DNA of 64,000 bases. Source: Lentinula raphanica. Lineage: Eukaryota; Basidiomycota; Agaricomycetes; Agaricales; Omphalotaceae. Each line of letters starts with the position of its first letter. Positions within the stretch are counted from its first letter, which is position 1. Made by a program: the position numbers and the translations under genes. The stretch lies in NCBI GenBank assembly GCA_027919835.1, contig JANVFP010000015.1, positions 496,001-560,000 on the forward strand, read 5' to 3'. The notes under the pieces are model-generated. The model worked only from the letters and a program-made list of their open reading frames with translations. It made no database searches and was not told the origin of the DNA. This document shows positions 45,395-60,795 of this stretch, in pieces.

Positions 45395-46876
45395 ATGTTG
45401 TCTGATACTAATTCATCGAGGCCCACTGTACTGTTGACAGTAGGCAAGAATTCCTGCATTACAAAACTTCCAGGTCTTGATACTCCTCGATAGAATGACG
45501 ATGGTCCTCCTGATCCCAAAGAGTCGCCCTACATCTTCGGTCTGTACAAGCATCTCACGGAACATCTGGGTACGATTCCCCAATCCTGTTCGCTATCATA
45601 TGCACACAAGGTCATTCTGAAAATATGCTAAGGCTGGAATGTCAAAGTTGTCGTTCCAAGTTCTCAGAAATCTTGGATCGGTCCGTAACGTTGTTTGTCT
45701 GCTACTTCGTCATCATACGATGGTGTGTCGAAACCTTAGGAAAGGCGTACCATATCAAGGAGATAACAAAGGGCTCTTACTTCTATCCTACTGATCCAGG
45801 TATACCTATCTCTGCACTTGCATCTGTGCTGTACTCACAATATCAGATGGACGCGGAGAAATATGTTCAGAATCGCGACCTCTGAAGGAAAACGAAGTGG
45901 TCAGTATGGCTGCATCACCAGCACAATAAGTCGCAAGGAACTGATACTATCTCTTGGTAGGCAGAGTGGATTCTGCTAGACGCAGTAGGTTCTGCGATGT
46001 TCTGTTATTACCAGTGATGATACCATTGAATTCCTCTTACTAGACTCCCGCAACATGTGCCAACATTGGAATTCATAACATTTATCCGAATGAGATAGAC
46101 CTTGTTGTAAGCCCTCTTCTTGGCAGGACAGAGACCTCAGGCTGCAATGGATGATCTAGATATCAGGTCCTAATCTCGGTCGCAACTCCTCGTGTTCGTC
46201 CCTTTTGTCATCTTGAAACTCAAACCCTCTGATGTGTACAATGAGTAAAACAGCTGCTTTTGCATTGTCGTCTGGGACTGTCGGTGCAGCAATGTCCTCA
46301 TCGCTATCCAAAATTCGGTCCATCGCAATATCTTATGGCACTGTCATTCATCCTACACCAACCACCTACTTTGAACCGGCCCATATCCTTGGTACAAAAA
46401 TCATTGATCACCTCTGGAAGACCTGGGGTTCAGACGAGTACGGTCTAAAGAACAAGGAGGTAGATCTGTACAACGTGAACATTCCCTTGATCGAACCGCT
46501 CTTGAGCGAAGAAGGTCTGAAGATTTATTGGACAACGATGTGGCGAACGAGTTACGGACGGTTGTTCAAGGGTCTACCCGGTGATATGCCTTCAACTCCA
46601 AAGGTGAACCCGGCTGGCCCAGATTCGTCCACAGCAGCGGTTGAACCTGTTGAGAACGCGACGCCCACCAAACGTACTTTGGAGTTCAAGTGGGCGCCAG
46701 CTATGGAGGGGTTAATCCGACCCGACAATTCTTCACTTGTTGAGGGAAGTGACGGTTGGGCTTTGCATCATGGGGCCGTTAGCGTGACGCCCCTTCGAGC
46801 CAGTTTTGCGGAACCTGTGGAGGGTATTCACGAATTTTCTACTGTTGAGGATAGAATATGGAAAGTCAAGTTATAG
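45395..46876 (+). CDS. SurE-like phosphatase domain protein (Pby1-type N-terminal domain)
   Basis: SurE proteins are metal-dependent nucleotide phosphatases; in yeast the domain forms the N-terminal part of Pby1. Small exons assemble into a complete SurE fold: MLSDTNSSRPTVLLT (ATG at 45395) joined to NDDGPPDPKESPYIFGLYK, then GWNVKVVVPSSQKSWIG, KAYHIKEITKGSYFYPTDP, AEWILLDA, TPATCANIGIHNIYPNEIDLV, ISGPNLGRNSS and SAFALSSGTVGAAMSSSLS. The acidic NDD metal site, GPNxGRNSS and SGTVGAA are the family hallmarks. The rest, RSIAISYGTV and DLYNVNIPLIEPLL, completes the domain. Eight or so introns, some exons under 30 nt. It stops at 46876 with no tubulin-tyrosine-ligase domain. About 320 residues. 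Confidence 0.85.
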
Positions 46877-46914
46877 TATCCATTTTTATATTCTACATGC
46901 GAATATCAAAGTTC

Positions 46915-48631
46915 TCAGATCGCCAGGAAGATCAAGGTGAATACGAAGAGTATAGATGCAATGTCCCAGTTAAGATTTGAACGGGCTATCACAGCGCCGC
47001 CTGTTATTTGACCACTCAGGAGTTGCTTGCGATAGACTTTGATAGAGTTGATACTCCAAGTGGCATTCTGTACAAGGAGGGCGAAGAGTTCAGATACATT
47101 GATTGAAGAGGAAGAGACAGTCAGGATACTCACATCGAAATTAGATGGTTCCATTAGTTGCTCCGAACATGTACCCGGACATCCTGATGTTGCATATGAG
47201 TTGCCGGCCCAGTCACCTGTAAGCAACAGTTAGATGAGCACGAGCAAGCCACGTTGAGATTTGCAGCTCACCGCAAAAAGTGATGTCTAAGCGTGTAAAA
47301 TTAGATCAAGTATATTCTTGACAATCCAGGAAAGACTGACCAAAAATAATGGAATGATTAACAAAGTTGGTTAGAGGGTCACATCCTCCAGGCTCCAAAG
47401 CCGCAACAGGATCTCCCCAACCTGATGGATTTGGACTACCGGCTTGAATATCTTGTGGAATTGCTGCGCGGTAGAATGACCCTAAGAATGGTACATGAGA
47501 GTTATTTGCGAATCGTACGCAAACAGATAGTGGCTCACAGACAGCAATACCGTTCTCGTCCCACTTCATCGCAAAGACACCGCCTCCCTGTTGGTCGAAG
47601 AATGGTCCGTACGAAGCTCGACTCCATTCTGTGATTCCACATCCAGCATTATCGTTGTCATTTCCGTCACAGTTGGTATTGTTGACACCGTTAGTTTGCT
47701 AGAAACGGCATAGTGAGGCGGACAAACGAAGGCACCAGTCGGAAAAGAGATACCACAATCGTACCGGTAAAGTTACCTTCCGGTGTGAGGGTACAGTTAG
47801 GACCGGTGTGCCAAGTGACCTGATTATGTTCGTTGTCGTGAACACCTTCGATGATATCAATTTCTCCTGTCTAGAGAACTGTGAATATGGAGAACAAGAC
47901 GAAAAGCGCGAAAGAACGCACCAATGGCCAAGTGCCTCCTCCGACTGTCCAAAAAGCCGGCCACACGCCACAACCCCAAGGTGCTTGGTTGATATCAAGA
48001 ATGAACAGGCCAGTGTTATACTGCTTGTTACTCGATATACGAACACTAAAAAATCAAAAGCTTCAGTTTATGGTTCCGCGGAACTAGAATTGATACTGAA
48101 CCTATTCCTGTTCACTCCATTCGCTAACGTTGAGGTATTATCACCTTTCATGATGACAATGCCATTATCTTGTACATATGCCAAACCGTCTGAGAATGCA
48201 GCTGTGGCGTTGAGGAAGTTGACGGTCCCACTGTCGAAACTTCTGAGGATATCGATCAATGAAAGCTGAAGGACAGGCATACTGTGTTGGATCTTCGCCG
48301 GTATAGAAAGAGAAGTTACTACGATCACGGTCAGAGAAATGGCATGACAAGATGGAGGGAACTCTACGCACTCGAAGAAGGTACTTCCTGAATACTCATC
48401 CTCTGGCAACCACAAAAAGGTTGTACCGTTAGGATTTACATCGAGGGCACTCGGAGGGTATGATCTTGATTCAAGAGACGGTTTCGATAGAAGTAAGGAC
48501 GATGGATTCAATGAAGGCAATATTGAGCGAAGTTTGGATCGGATAGAGTCTGTTGATGATCCAAGACTTGGTAGAGCGAAAGTTGAGTGGATGAAGAGGG
48601 CAGCGAGGTAGAGTTGAAGTTCGTAGTGCAT
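46915..48631 (-). CDS. GPI-type secreted GH16 endo-beta-glucanase
   Basis: A laminarinase-like GH16 enzyme cleaving beta-1,3(4)-glucans in the wall or substrate. The ATG at 48631 (MHYELQLYLAALFIHSTFALP) gives a signal peptide; an in-frame upstream ATG at 48745 would not. A Ser/Leu-rich pro-region is followed by LGS..DVNPNGTTFLWLPEDEY and GTVNFLNATAAFSDGLAYV. The catalytic motif GEIDIIEGV (nucleophile and acid/base Glu; about 47850) lies downstream of WGCGVWPAFW. NNTNCDGNDNDNAGCG and FFDQQGGGVFAMKWDENG complete the domain. The C-terminus ends in a hydrophobic run (WDIASILFVFTLIFLAI), the layout of a GPI-anchored protein. About eight introns. Convergent with the SurE gene, 38 bp between stops. 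Confidence 0.88.
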
Positions 48632-49034
48632 CAGATGAGAAGTCGTGAAGATAGTCGTGAGATATAAGCAAAGAAACTCGTGTTTGCCCCAAGGCCAGAA
48701 AAGAAAAGTAAAAGAGATGGAGCCAGTTTTACGCGCTCTAAACACGTTCTGTCAGATTGTCAACTTTTTACAAGCGCCCGCCGGCAGGCGGCTGCCGGAG
48801 GCTCCGGGGAGTTCCGACATGTGATGGATCAGCTTATGCTTACGCAATTAGCTAAGCATGAGGCCGATGTCATTCTTGCTGACGGTTCTTCCGTTCACTT
48901 CCACAATGATGTCGGCTTAACAGCTCTCAAGTTTGTGCTTCTAGGCGTTTCCTTTTCTCTTTGCTTTTTGCATTCACGAGCCTTTACGACTGCTACCTCA
49001 TCCTCTATCACGGCCCTATACGATCTCAGGCGCT
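48632..49034. promoter_or_regulatory. Divergent promoter region (GH16 / P4-ATPase)
   Basis: About 400 bp between divergent ATGs. A minus-strand TATATCTC lies about 30 bp upstream of the GH16 start. It includes a GC-rich block CCGCCGGCAGGCGGCTGCCGG near 48780-48800. No supported coding frame. Confidence 0.4.
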
Positions 49035-52000
49035 ATGGCGCCTAATGCAAAAAACCGCTTTACAGAGTTATACAGCAAGCTCACTGCCTTTAGTGTCGAA
49101 AACCTATTCGTCAAGAAAAGGAAAGCAGGACCTCCAAGGACGATTTATTTCAATGAGAATTTGCCCCAAGACTACTGGGATGTCAAGGGAAAGATTAAAC
49201 CGGAGCATGTTTATACTACCAACCAGGTGAGTATTCTCACTCGAGGGGCTATCTGAGAGTCCGATATAGAACGATCCTCACGTCCTTTCCCTAGGTCATC
49301 ACATCTAAATACACTATTATAACCTTCTTACCACGAAATATACTGGAACAGTTCAGAAGGGTTGCAAATGTGTGAGTGTTGATTAACGCTCACCTTTGTT
49401 CTAGTACAGTTCCAATATATTTTCTACATGGTTTGAGACCATGTTTGCTTTCTAAATCCAACTCGCTTTATCATGTTTTTGCTATTGCAGGACTCTGACA
49501 ATATCGTTCTAGGTTCTTCTTGTTCATCGCCGTGCTCCAGTTCTTTGGCGTCTTCAGTACCATCTCACCAGGATTGGTCATTCTACCGCTACTTATCGTT
49601 GTCGGAATCACCGCGATTAAGGACGGTTACGAGGATGTGAAGCGACATCAAAGTGATCGGCGAGTGAATCACACGGCGGTGAAGGTGCTTTCTAGCAGCG
49701 AATGGAGCAATCCCAACTTGATGCAGCCCAAAAGCCGCACTTTTGTTCGCGGGCTTGTCCCCAAACGCTTACGACCAACGTCTATCAAATCAAACACTGC
49801 GGCGGTTGAGAAAGCTGAAGGCGTCGGTGACGGCTCTAATACAGAGCAACCAACGGCGATCCCGAATGATGTTGAATTCGACGAAGAGATCCCTGAACAT
49901 GAACGTCGATTCTCTTTTCATACTCATCATGTCAAACGACCTCACTGGAAGACCATCATATGGGAGGACGTCCGTGTTGGCGATTTTGTCAAGATTTCTG
50001 ACAACGAGTCTTTCCCTGCCGACATTCTCATCTGTGCCACCTCGGAAGACGAGAATGTTGCTTATGTAGAGACAAAGAATCTTGATGGAGAGACCAATCT
50101 CAAGTCGCGCACAGCTGTCCCGGAGCTGACTCATCTGCGCACAGCAGGTGCCTGCGCTAAGAAGGAGAACGCCTTCAGCGTTGAACTGGATCGGCCTGAC
50201 AACAACATGTTTCGTTTGAACTCTACCGTTCATATGCCCAACGCCAACCCTCCTCGCGTTTCGGCAGATATGAGCAACGTTCTCCTTCGTGGGACGGTGC
50301 TTAGGAATACGAGCTGGGTTATCGGCGTGGTCCTCTTCACGGGCGAGGATACGAAGATCGTACAGAACTCAGGAGGTACACCGAGTAAACAGAGCAAAGT
50401 TGAGAGGCAGATGAATCCACAAGTGTTAGGCCATTTTTGCATCCTCGAATACGGCTGTATTAATATTCACGTCTAGACTCCTCAACCTTGTTCTTCTCGC
50501 CTTGATGGCAACCGCCTGCGCCATCGTCGACTCCGTTCTGGAGAAAAGAGATTATCCTGGTGGTGCCCCTTGGCTATACGACGACAATACTTCAGGCGAC
50601 AATCCATCTATCAACGGACTTGTAACGTACGTTCCTAATCTCTACTGAGACACGGACTATTTACGAATAATCACAGTTGGGCTTTTGCTTTGATCACCTT
50701 TCAGAATATTGTACCGATCTCTTTGTATATCTCCATCGAAGCCGTACGAACATGTCAAGCCGCGTTCATCTATTTCGATTCACACATGTTCTACGAGAAA
50801 ACGGGTCAAGCAACATTGGCAAGGTCATGGAACTTGTCCGACGATCTGGGACAAATTGAATACATATTTTCTGACAAGACGGGTACGCTCACCCAGGTAA
50901 TTCTTTTTTGTAAACCCTTAACCCATTGCTCATGAGCATGACTCTAGAACTCTATGGTGTTTCGACGATGTTCTATTGGCGGTCAAGCTTATGCCGATGA
51001 CACTGAGTCTGAAGCAGTGCCGAAGGCAGAAGAAAGCAACTCAGATTCGACGTCTGTGGACATTCTAGATGTCCCCACCAAAGAGACCGCTGCTGCAACT
51101 GGCAAACTACCTTTCTTCCACTCAGCGAAATTGTCGAAGGATATTTCGGAATCCCTGCACTCTGATTCGAACTCTCCTAACGCAGCCCTCGCTCGCTCGC
51201 TCAATGGATTTTTCACTGTCCTTGCTCTCTGCCATACAGTGCTCACGTCTGTAGATCCAGAAACAGGAAAGATCGAATATAAGGCCCAGTCTCCTGACGA
51301 AGCTGCGTTGGTGAAAGCTGCCGCTGATGTTGGTTATGTGTTTCGAGGACGTGAAAGAGAGATCTTGTATCTTCAGACGCCTTTTACGAACGAGAAGGAA
51401 AATCATATCGAGAATCAGAAGGATGCGTATGAAAAGTACGAATTGCTCAATATTCTGGAGTTCAACAGCGCTCGCAAACGGATGAGTGTCGTGCTCAGGC
51501 GGCTGGACGGTGATGACAGACGGGTGTTTCTACTGATGAAGGGTGCAGATAATGTCGTGTTCGAGCGCTTGAAAGACGGCGTTGATCAATCACTCAAGGA
51601 CCAAACCGAGATGCATCTGAGCGAATTTGCCAACGAAGGTTTACGCACGTTGACTTTGGCTTATAGAATAATTCCTGAAGAGGAATACGAGGCTTGGTCT
51701 GAGAGGTATCACGATGCTACTGTAGCTCTGGATAACCGGGAAGAGAAAATCGACGCCGTCTCAGACGAGCTGGAACAGAACGTTCGTCTCCTTGGTGCTA
51801 CTGCGATTGAAGACAAGCTCCAGCATGGAGTGCCAGAGACCATTGCGGATTTGAAGAAGGCGGGTATTAAGATTTGGGTAGCTACTGGTGATAAGCTCGA
51901 AACTGCTATTGGTACGTTTAACGAGTATTTTGAGCTACTGTTGCTGACAGGCGCCCAGCTATTGGTCACAGCACGAACCTTATTGGGAGCGACTCCAACA

Positions 52001-54226
52001 TTGTCGTGATCCGAGGTGGACATGATGATACACCTTCGGTGTACCAACAAATGGTCGGTGCCGTGCAAGAGTTCTTCCCCGATAGCCAAATTTTGGATGA
52101 TAACGGAGCGGTCACTCCGGGTGTGATACATCGTCAACAATCAAATGCATCGTCCCATGATTTTCAGCGGCCCATCCCCCTACAACGCGTCCAAACCGGG
52201 ATCAGTTCGATTGTTGGATCTGATAATGGTTCAAGGCCAGGAGGTTTCGTCCTCGTTGTGGATGGTACAGCTTTAGGCTACGTGAGTTGTTGCATTTTCC
52301 TCGTGTGTAATAAGTACATGTATCATTACATCTCACATATTCTTTCACAGGCTTTCGCCGATGATATGAACAAAGATTTGCTGCTCCGACTCGCAATGCT
52401 ATGCGAAGGAGTAATATGTTGTCGTGTTTCACCACTACAAAAGGCTCTCATTGTCAAATTGGTGAAAGATGGTCTGGGAGCAATGACTCTTGCGATTGGC
52501 GATGGCGCAAATGATGTTAGCATGATCCAGGTCAGTTTACATTCACCCCTTGATATCATGCTTTCCCAAGATCAATGTTCGCGTCATAGGCTGCCGATGT
52601 AGGTGTAGGTATCTCTGGCGAAGAAGGACTCCAGGCCGTCAACTCCTCTGACTACGCTATAGCTCAAGTATGTACAGGACATAATCGTGATGTCTGTCAC
52701 TAATCACTTATCCTCAGTTCCGGTTCTTGAAAAGGCTCCTTCTTGTTCATGGCCATTGGTCTTACGCGCGAAACGGAAATATGTTAGTCTCTCTCTTCGC
52801 CGACGTAGTGTTATTCGACTAATATGTTTCCAGGATTTTGAACTTTTTCTATAAGAATATTGTCTGCATCGGTGTCTTATGGTGGTTCCAAATATACGAT
52901 GCGTGGAGTTCTGCTTAGTGAGTGATGTTGTCTTGTTTTGACTCAAGCTATCGATTGAACAACCCGAAGTGCTTTCGAGTATACCTATCTTCTTTTCTGG
53001 AATTCGTTCTGGACAATAGCACCAGTCATTGCTATTGGGATATTCGATAGAATAGCTGGTAAAAATTGGCTGTCTGGCAGATGTTTTATTTGACTGATCA
53101 CTTGGTTGATATCGATAGACTCCCATATACTTATGGCACTCCCTGAGCTTTATCGTTTTGGCCGCGAGGGTTCATGGTTCTCGATGAAATGGTTCGTGCT
53201 GTATATGCTGGATGGTATCTACCAGGTACGTGTTCACCACACATCTCGTCAAGATCCTCGATTAAAGAGAAAACGTCTTATTCAGTCTGCGATCATATAT
53301 TTCTTGATCAACTACACTTACTCATCGTCGCCTACTTCTCGCACTGATGGCTATGGACAATATCAATACGAGTTCACAACTGTATGTGTTCATCTTCTGT
53401 GAATGATATAGACATGTTCATGTGATGTGTAGACGATGGTGTTCTCTGCTGTTTTTGTTGCCAATTTGTTCAACGGATTGAATACTGCTGTTTGGACGGG
53501 CTGGGTCTTCTTCGCTGTGTCCATTGGGATCATACTCGCCTGGGTGTATACAGTAAGCTCAGTTATTCTCTCGCTAGCAATTTTCTCATACCATTGCTCC
53601 AGGCAATCTACGACCTCATATCTCCTGGGTGGTTCTATACTCCCGTTTATGGGAATAACATTTTCATCTTCCATTCAGCATACTTTTGGCTTTGTCTTCC
53701 ACTCACTATCTGCCTCGCACTCGCCCCTCGATTCATTCTCAAGGCTTACAAATTCATCTTCGCACCGGACGATCTCGATATCATGCGGTGGGCGAGTAAA
53801 ATCAATCCCAACAGGGATTACGCCAAGGAAGCATACTTGCACAACGGATTGGAAGCACTGAGAAGAAGTTCAAGTCAAGCTACTTCTGAAGTTGGAGCTG
53901 AGGCATCAGCCAGTAATATCTCAGTCAACACCACAAATACGCATCGACAATCGCGCTCCAGTTTTCCTGGTCCCCAACAATCAGCTGCTTCCTTTTCTGC
54001 GAGTAGGACGGATATGTCTACAGGAATACGCTCAGTGCACCGTGGATTCGATTTCTCGACAGAAGAAAATGGACCAGCGATACGAAGAATGCAGAGTAAT
54101 CTGTCGATGAGGAGGAGTTCACAATTAGAAGTGTCACATACGAAGGGTGAATCCAAACGATCCCGAGTACTGTCGATGTCAAAATCTCTTCTCAGGCGCA
54201 AGCATCCAACCCCTCCCGACTCCTGA
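49035..54226 (+). CDS. P4-type ATPase, phospholipid flippase (Dnf1/2-like)
   Basis: Moves phospholipids from the outer to the cytosolic leaflet, normally with a Cdc50-type beta subunit. The ATG at 49035 ([16 protein letters not shown]) precedes the P4 N-terminus [20 protein letters not shown]. Motifs in order: actuator DGETNL (about 50085), the P4-specific PISL in [13 protein letters not shown] (about 50715), DKTGTLT with the phosphorylated Asp (about 50880), SPDEAALV (about 51295), [10 protein letters not shown] (about 51545), [11 protein letters not shown] (about 51890) and [11 protein letters not shown] (about 52500). Ten membrane segments are placed as expected, with a C-terminal cytosolic Ser/Arg-rich tail ([20 protein letters not shown]). 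About 12 introns; several keep the frame open, so ORFs look longer than exons. A large acidic insert ([13 protein letters not shown]) follows the phosphorylation site. Confidence 0.93.
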
Positions 54227-54805
54227 GGGCAAGGTTTTTTTCTCTCTACCCTATATGACATAAAGATACTTCGTCTTTCATTAACTCTACATATACTACT
54301 CGCATCTTATATTCAAGATAGATAGACCAATCACTCAACCTAATTGACCAATGTCTACACAATGTGTTTGTTACATATCCACAACAATTGGCATATTCCT
54401 TCCAATGTATTTTTCTAACTGTATATTTATCCTCGTCTCGGCAATCTATCATACACTCTCATACAGTCTGGTCACTGGTGTTCACAAGCACTCACCGTAG
54501 TGACGATTGACGATTGTTGCAACTTGCCTCAGTGCCTGATTTTAGAAAACTATATAAGACTTGAGAAAGTTGAATGATGGTGCTGCAACGGTTGCCACTT
54601 CATAATTCTCTTCTTTCCCCTTTCCCGCGCGTTCTCTTTCCTCAACGTCTACGAACCTGGTATGTTTTGAAGACTGCTGTTGTTTCGTCATTTTTCTCAT
54701 CTTCCTGGATCAGGCTTCCCCTCTGAACTAGCATCCAACTGGCGACTGGCCTTGCACTTTCTACATTAAACTTGTACCAGTACGCCAGCAGTCCATTCGT
54801 TATAC
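54227..54805. other. Intergenic region upstream of SH3 membrane-protein gene
   Basis: About 580 bp. A TATATAAG at 54551-54558 lies 250 bp before the ATG at 54806, suggesting a long leader, perhaps with an intron. No other frame supported. Confidence 0.4.
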
Positions 54806-55858
54806 ATGTTAGATCAACCACGCCCACGGCATCTACCCGCTGCGCGGGACTTTGTTCGCAAACGTCGTCCATTCCTTACTCAAAGAGCCAACGCGGTCGC
54901 TACAGTCGATAGCGAGGTTGAAAGCTTGACCGGACCCGTAACTCTCACCGAAACATTCACTATTTCTACCACAGCAACTTCAACCAGTTCCAAAATTTCC
55001 ACTACTACTACGAGTAGCTCTGCATTAACGACGTCCACGACAAGTGCTTCCAGTACACGATCCTCATCTTCCTCCTTATCAACGACTTCCTCTATTTTTC
55101 AGTCCACTTCAACTACTTCGCAGGTATCTGCAACTACTTCCGAGTCGCCTTCTGCTTCAGCTGTAGTCAGCACCACAGCCACTGCGACCGAATCACCCAT
55201 GAGTGCTATTGGTTCTGAAACACCTCCGGGATCCTCCCTCAGTGGAGGTGCTGTCGCAGCGATAGCCATTGGTGCTCTAATCCTTGTTGCTGCCGCTGCT
55301 ATCCTCACGGGGCGTCGTTGTATGACCATGCGTAGAAGGAAGAAACGAGCCACGGCGAGATGGCTTACGGGGTTCACTCCACCGAACACTGAAGCTTTTA
55401 CTGGGCCCGAGAAATATAGTACGCAACAGCCACCAATGAGCACGGTGACCCCTAGCTATGGGAATGGATATGCATATACTACCACACCCAACGCCGTTAG
55501 TAATATCGTTCCAAGGGCGGATGTCGCTGGCTTTTCTGCTCCGGTGACTCCTGTTGCTTCGTATAACAATGCTCCGACAACTCCTGGAACTGCTCGTTCT
55601 GCTTTCATCAGCCGAGCAACCGTACGATACACGTTTGTCCCGAATCTGCCGGATGAGCTCACTATTTTGGATGGAGAGGTGTTGAATGTTTTGCAAGAGT
55701 ATGATGATGGGTGGGTATTGTGCTCGAATGATAAAGGAGAAACAGGCATGGTTCCTCTGGAATGTTTGGGCGCGAGAAGCGGACCTGGGTCGGACACCTG
55801 GGGTGAACGATTCACGAGCAGCTCTAGAAGAGTCAGTAGCATTAGTGGAAGGATTTGA
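54806..55858 (+). CDS. Single-pass membrane protein with Ser/Thr-rich ectodomain and SH3 domain (Fus1-like layout)
   Basis: A single uninterrupted 350-codon frame. Order: a short basic/Pro N-terminus (MLDQPRPRHLPAARDFVRKR), a mucin-like stretch of about 100 residues (Ser/Thr 60-70%; TSTSSKISTTTTSSS), one hydrophobic segment (GGAVAAIAIGALILVAAAAI), a basic stop-transfer stretch (RRCMTMRRRKKR), a Pro/Thr-rich linker, then a C-terminal SH3 domain (TFVPNLPDELTILDGEVL, EYDDGWVLCSNDKGETGMVP) and a Ser-rich tail. The layout equals yeast Fus1 and the TM-SH3 order resembles Sho1. These act in cell fusion or osmotic/wall signalling. No signal peptide, so it is probably an Nout/Cin anchor protein. Sequence identity to any named protein was not testable here. 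Confidence 0.8.
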   Translation: MLDQPRPRHLPAARDFVRKRRPFLTQRANAVATVDSEVESLTGPVTLTETFTISTTATSTSSKISTTTTSSSALTTSTTSASSTRSSSSSLSTTSSIFQSTSTTSQVSATTSESPSASAVVSTTATATESPMSAIGSETPPGSSLSGGAVAAIAIGALILVAAAAILTGRRCMTMRRRKKRATARWLTGFTPPNTEAFTGPEKYSTQQPPMSTVTPSYGNGYAYTTTPNAVSNIVPRADVAGFSAPVTPVASYNNAPTTPGTARSAFISRATVRYTFVPNLPDELTILDGEVLNVLQEYDDGWVLCSNDKGETGMVPLECLGARSGPGSDTWGERFTSSSRRVSSISGRI

Positions 55859-56203
55859 ACTTTCGATGGCTAGATGTTCTTTTGTATTGGGATCGGACAT
55901 TGTCTGTATGGTGGTGGATTTAGGATTGGCCACTTTGCGCCAATAGTCATTCGTTTTGTTCCTCTCTTTGGTGACTTTTGTCAGTTTACCAACACTTGTT
56001 TCGCATGTACTCATTCTCATCCTTTCCCTATCACAAACTTATTTTGGGCCTGGGTGTACATGTTGGTAGTATATAGTAGCCGTAAATGTGTTTAGGGAAC
56101 ACTCAGCAGAGTCAACTTCGCAATCAAAGGTTGAAATTGATTCCCACGGCGAATAAGCTGTGTTGGACCTCATTTACATCTTCTCCAGCGACCGTCGACA
56201 GAT
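55859..56203. other. Intergenic region upstream of SNF2 gene
   Basis: About 345 bp: the 3' region of the SH3 gene and the promoter of the SNF2-family gene. No TATA box or repeat noticed. Confidence 0.4.
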
Positions 56204-60630
<4,427 letters not shown>

Positions 60631-60795
60631 TGATCTATCCTCTATATCTTTATTAACCTCACCATCCATCTGTATCAGTCGAGAATATTTGTATGATTAT
60701 CTGTTACATTATTTATACATGGAGTAAAGATTACAATATGTATGGTACATGTTTCACTACAGTCGTAATAGAACCCAGATTGTGACAGAAGATGG

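Noticed and set aside
45142..45519. 125-codon minus-strand open frame
   Set aside because: The plus strand in the same place encodes the SurE start (VLLT joined to NDDGPP) with proper splice signals, so the minus frame is a shadow.
55277..56020. 247-codon minus-strand frame
   Set aside because: Opposes the SH3 and linker part of the membrane protein, which has clear domain structure on the plus strand.
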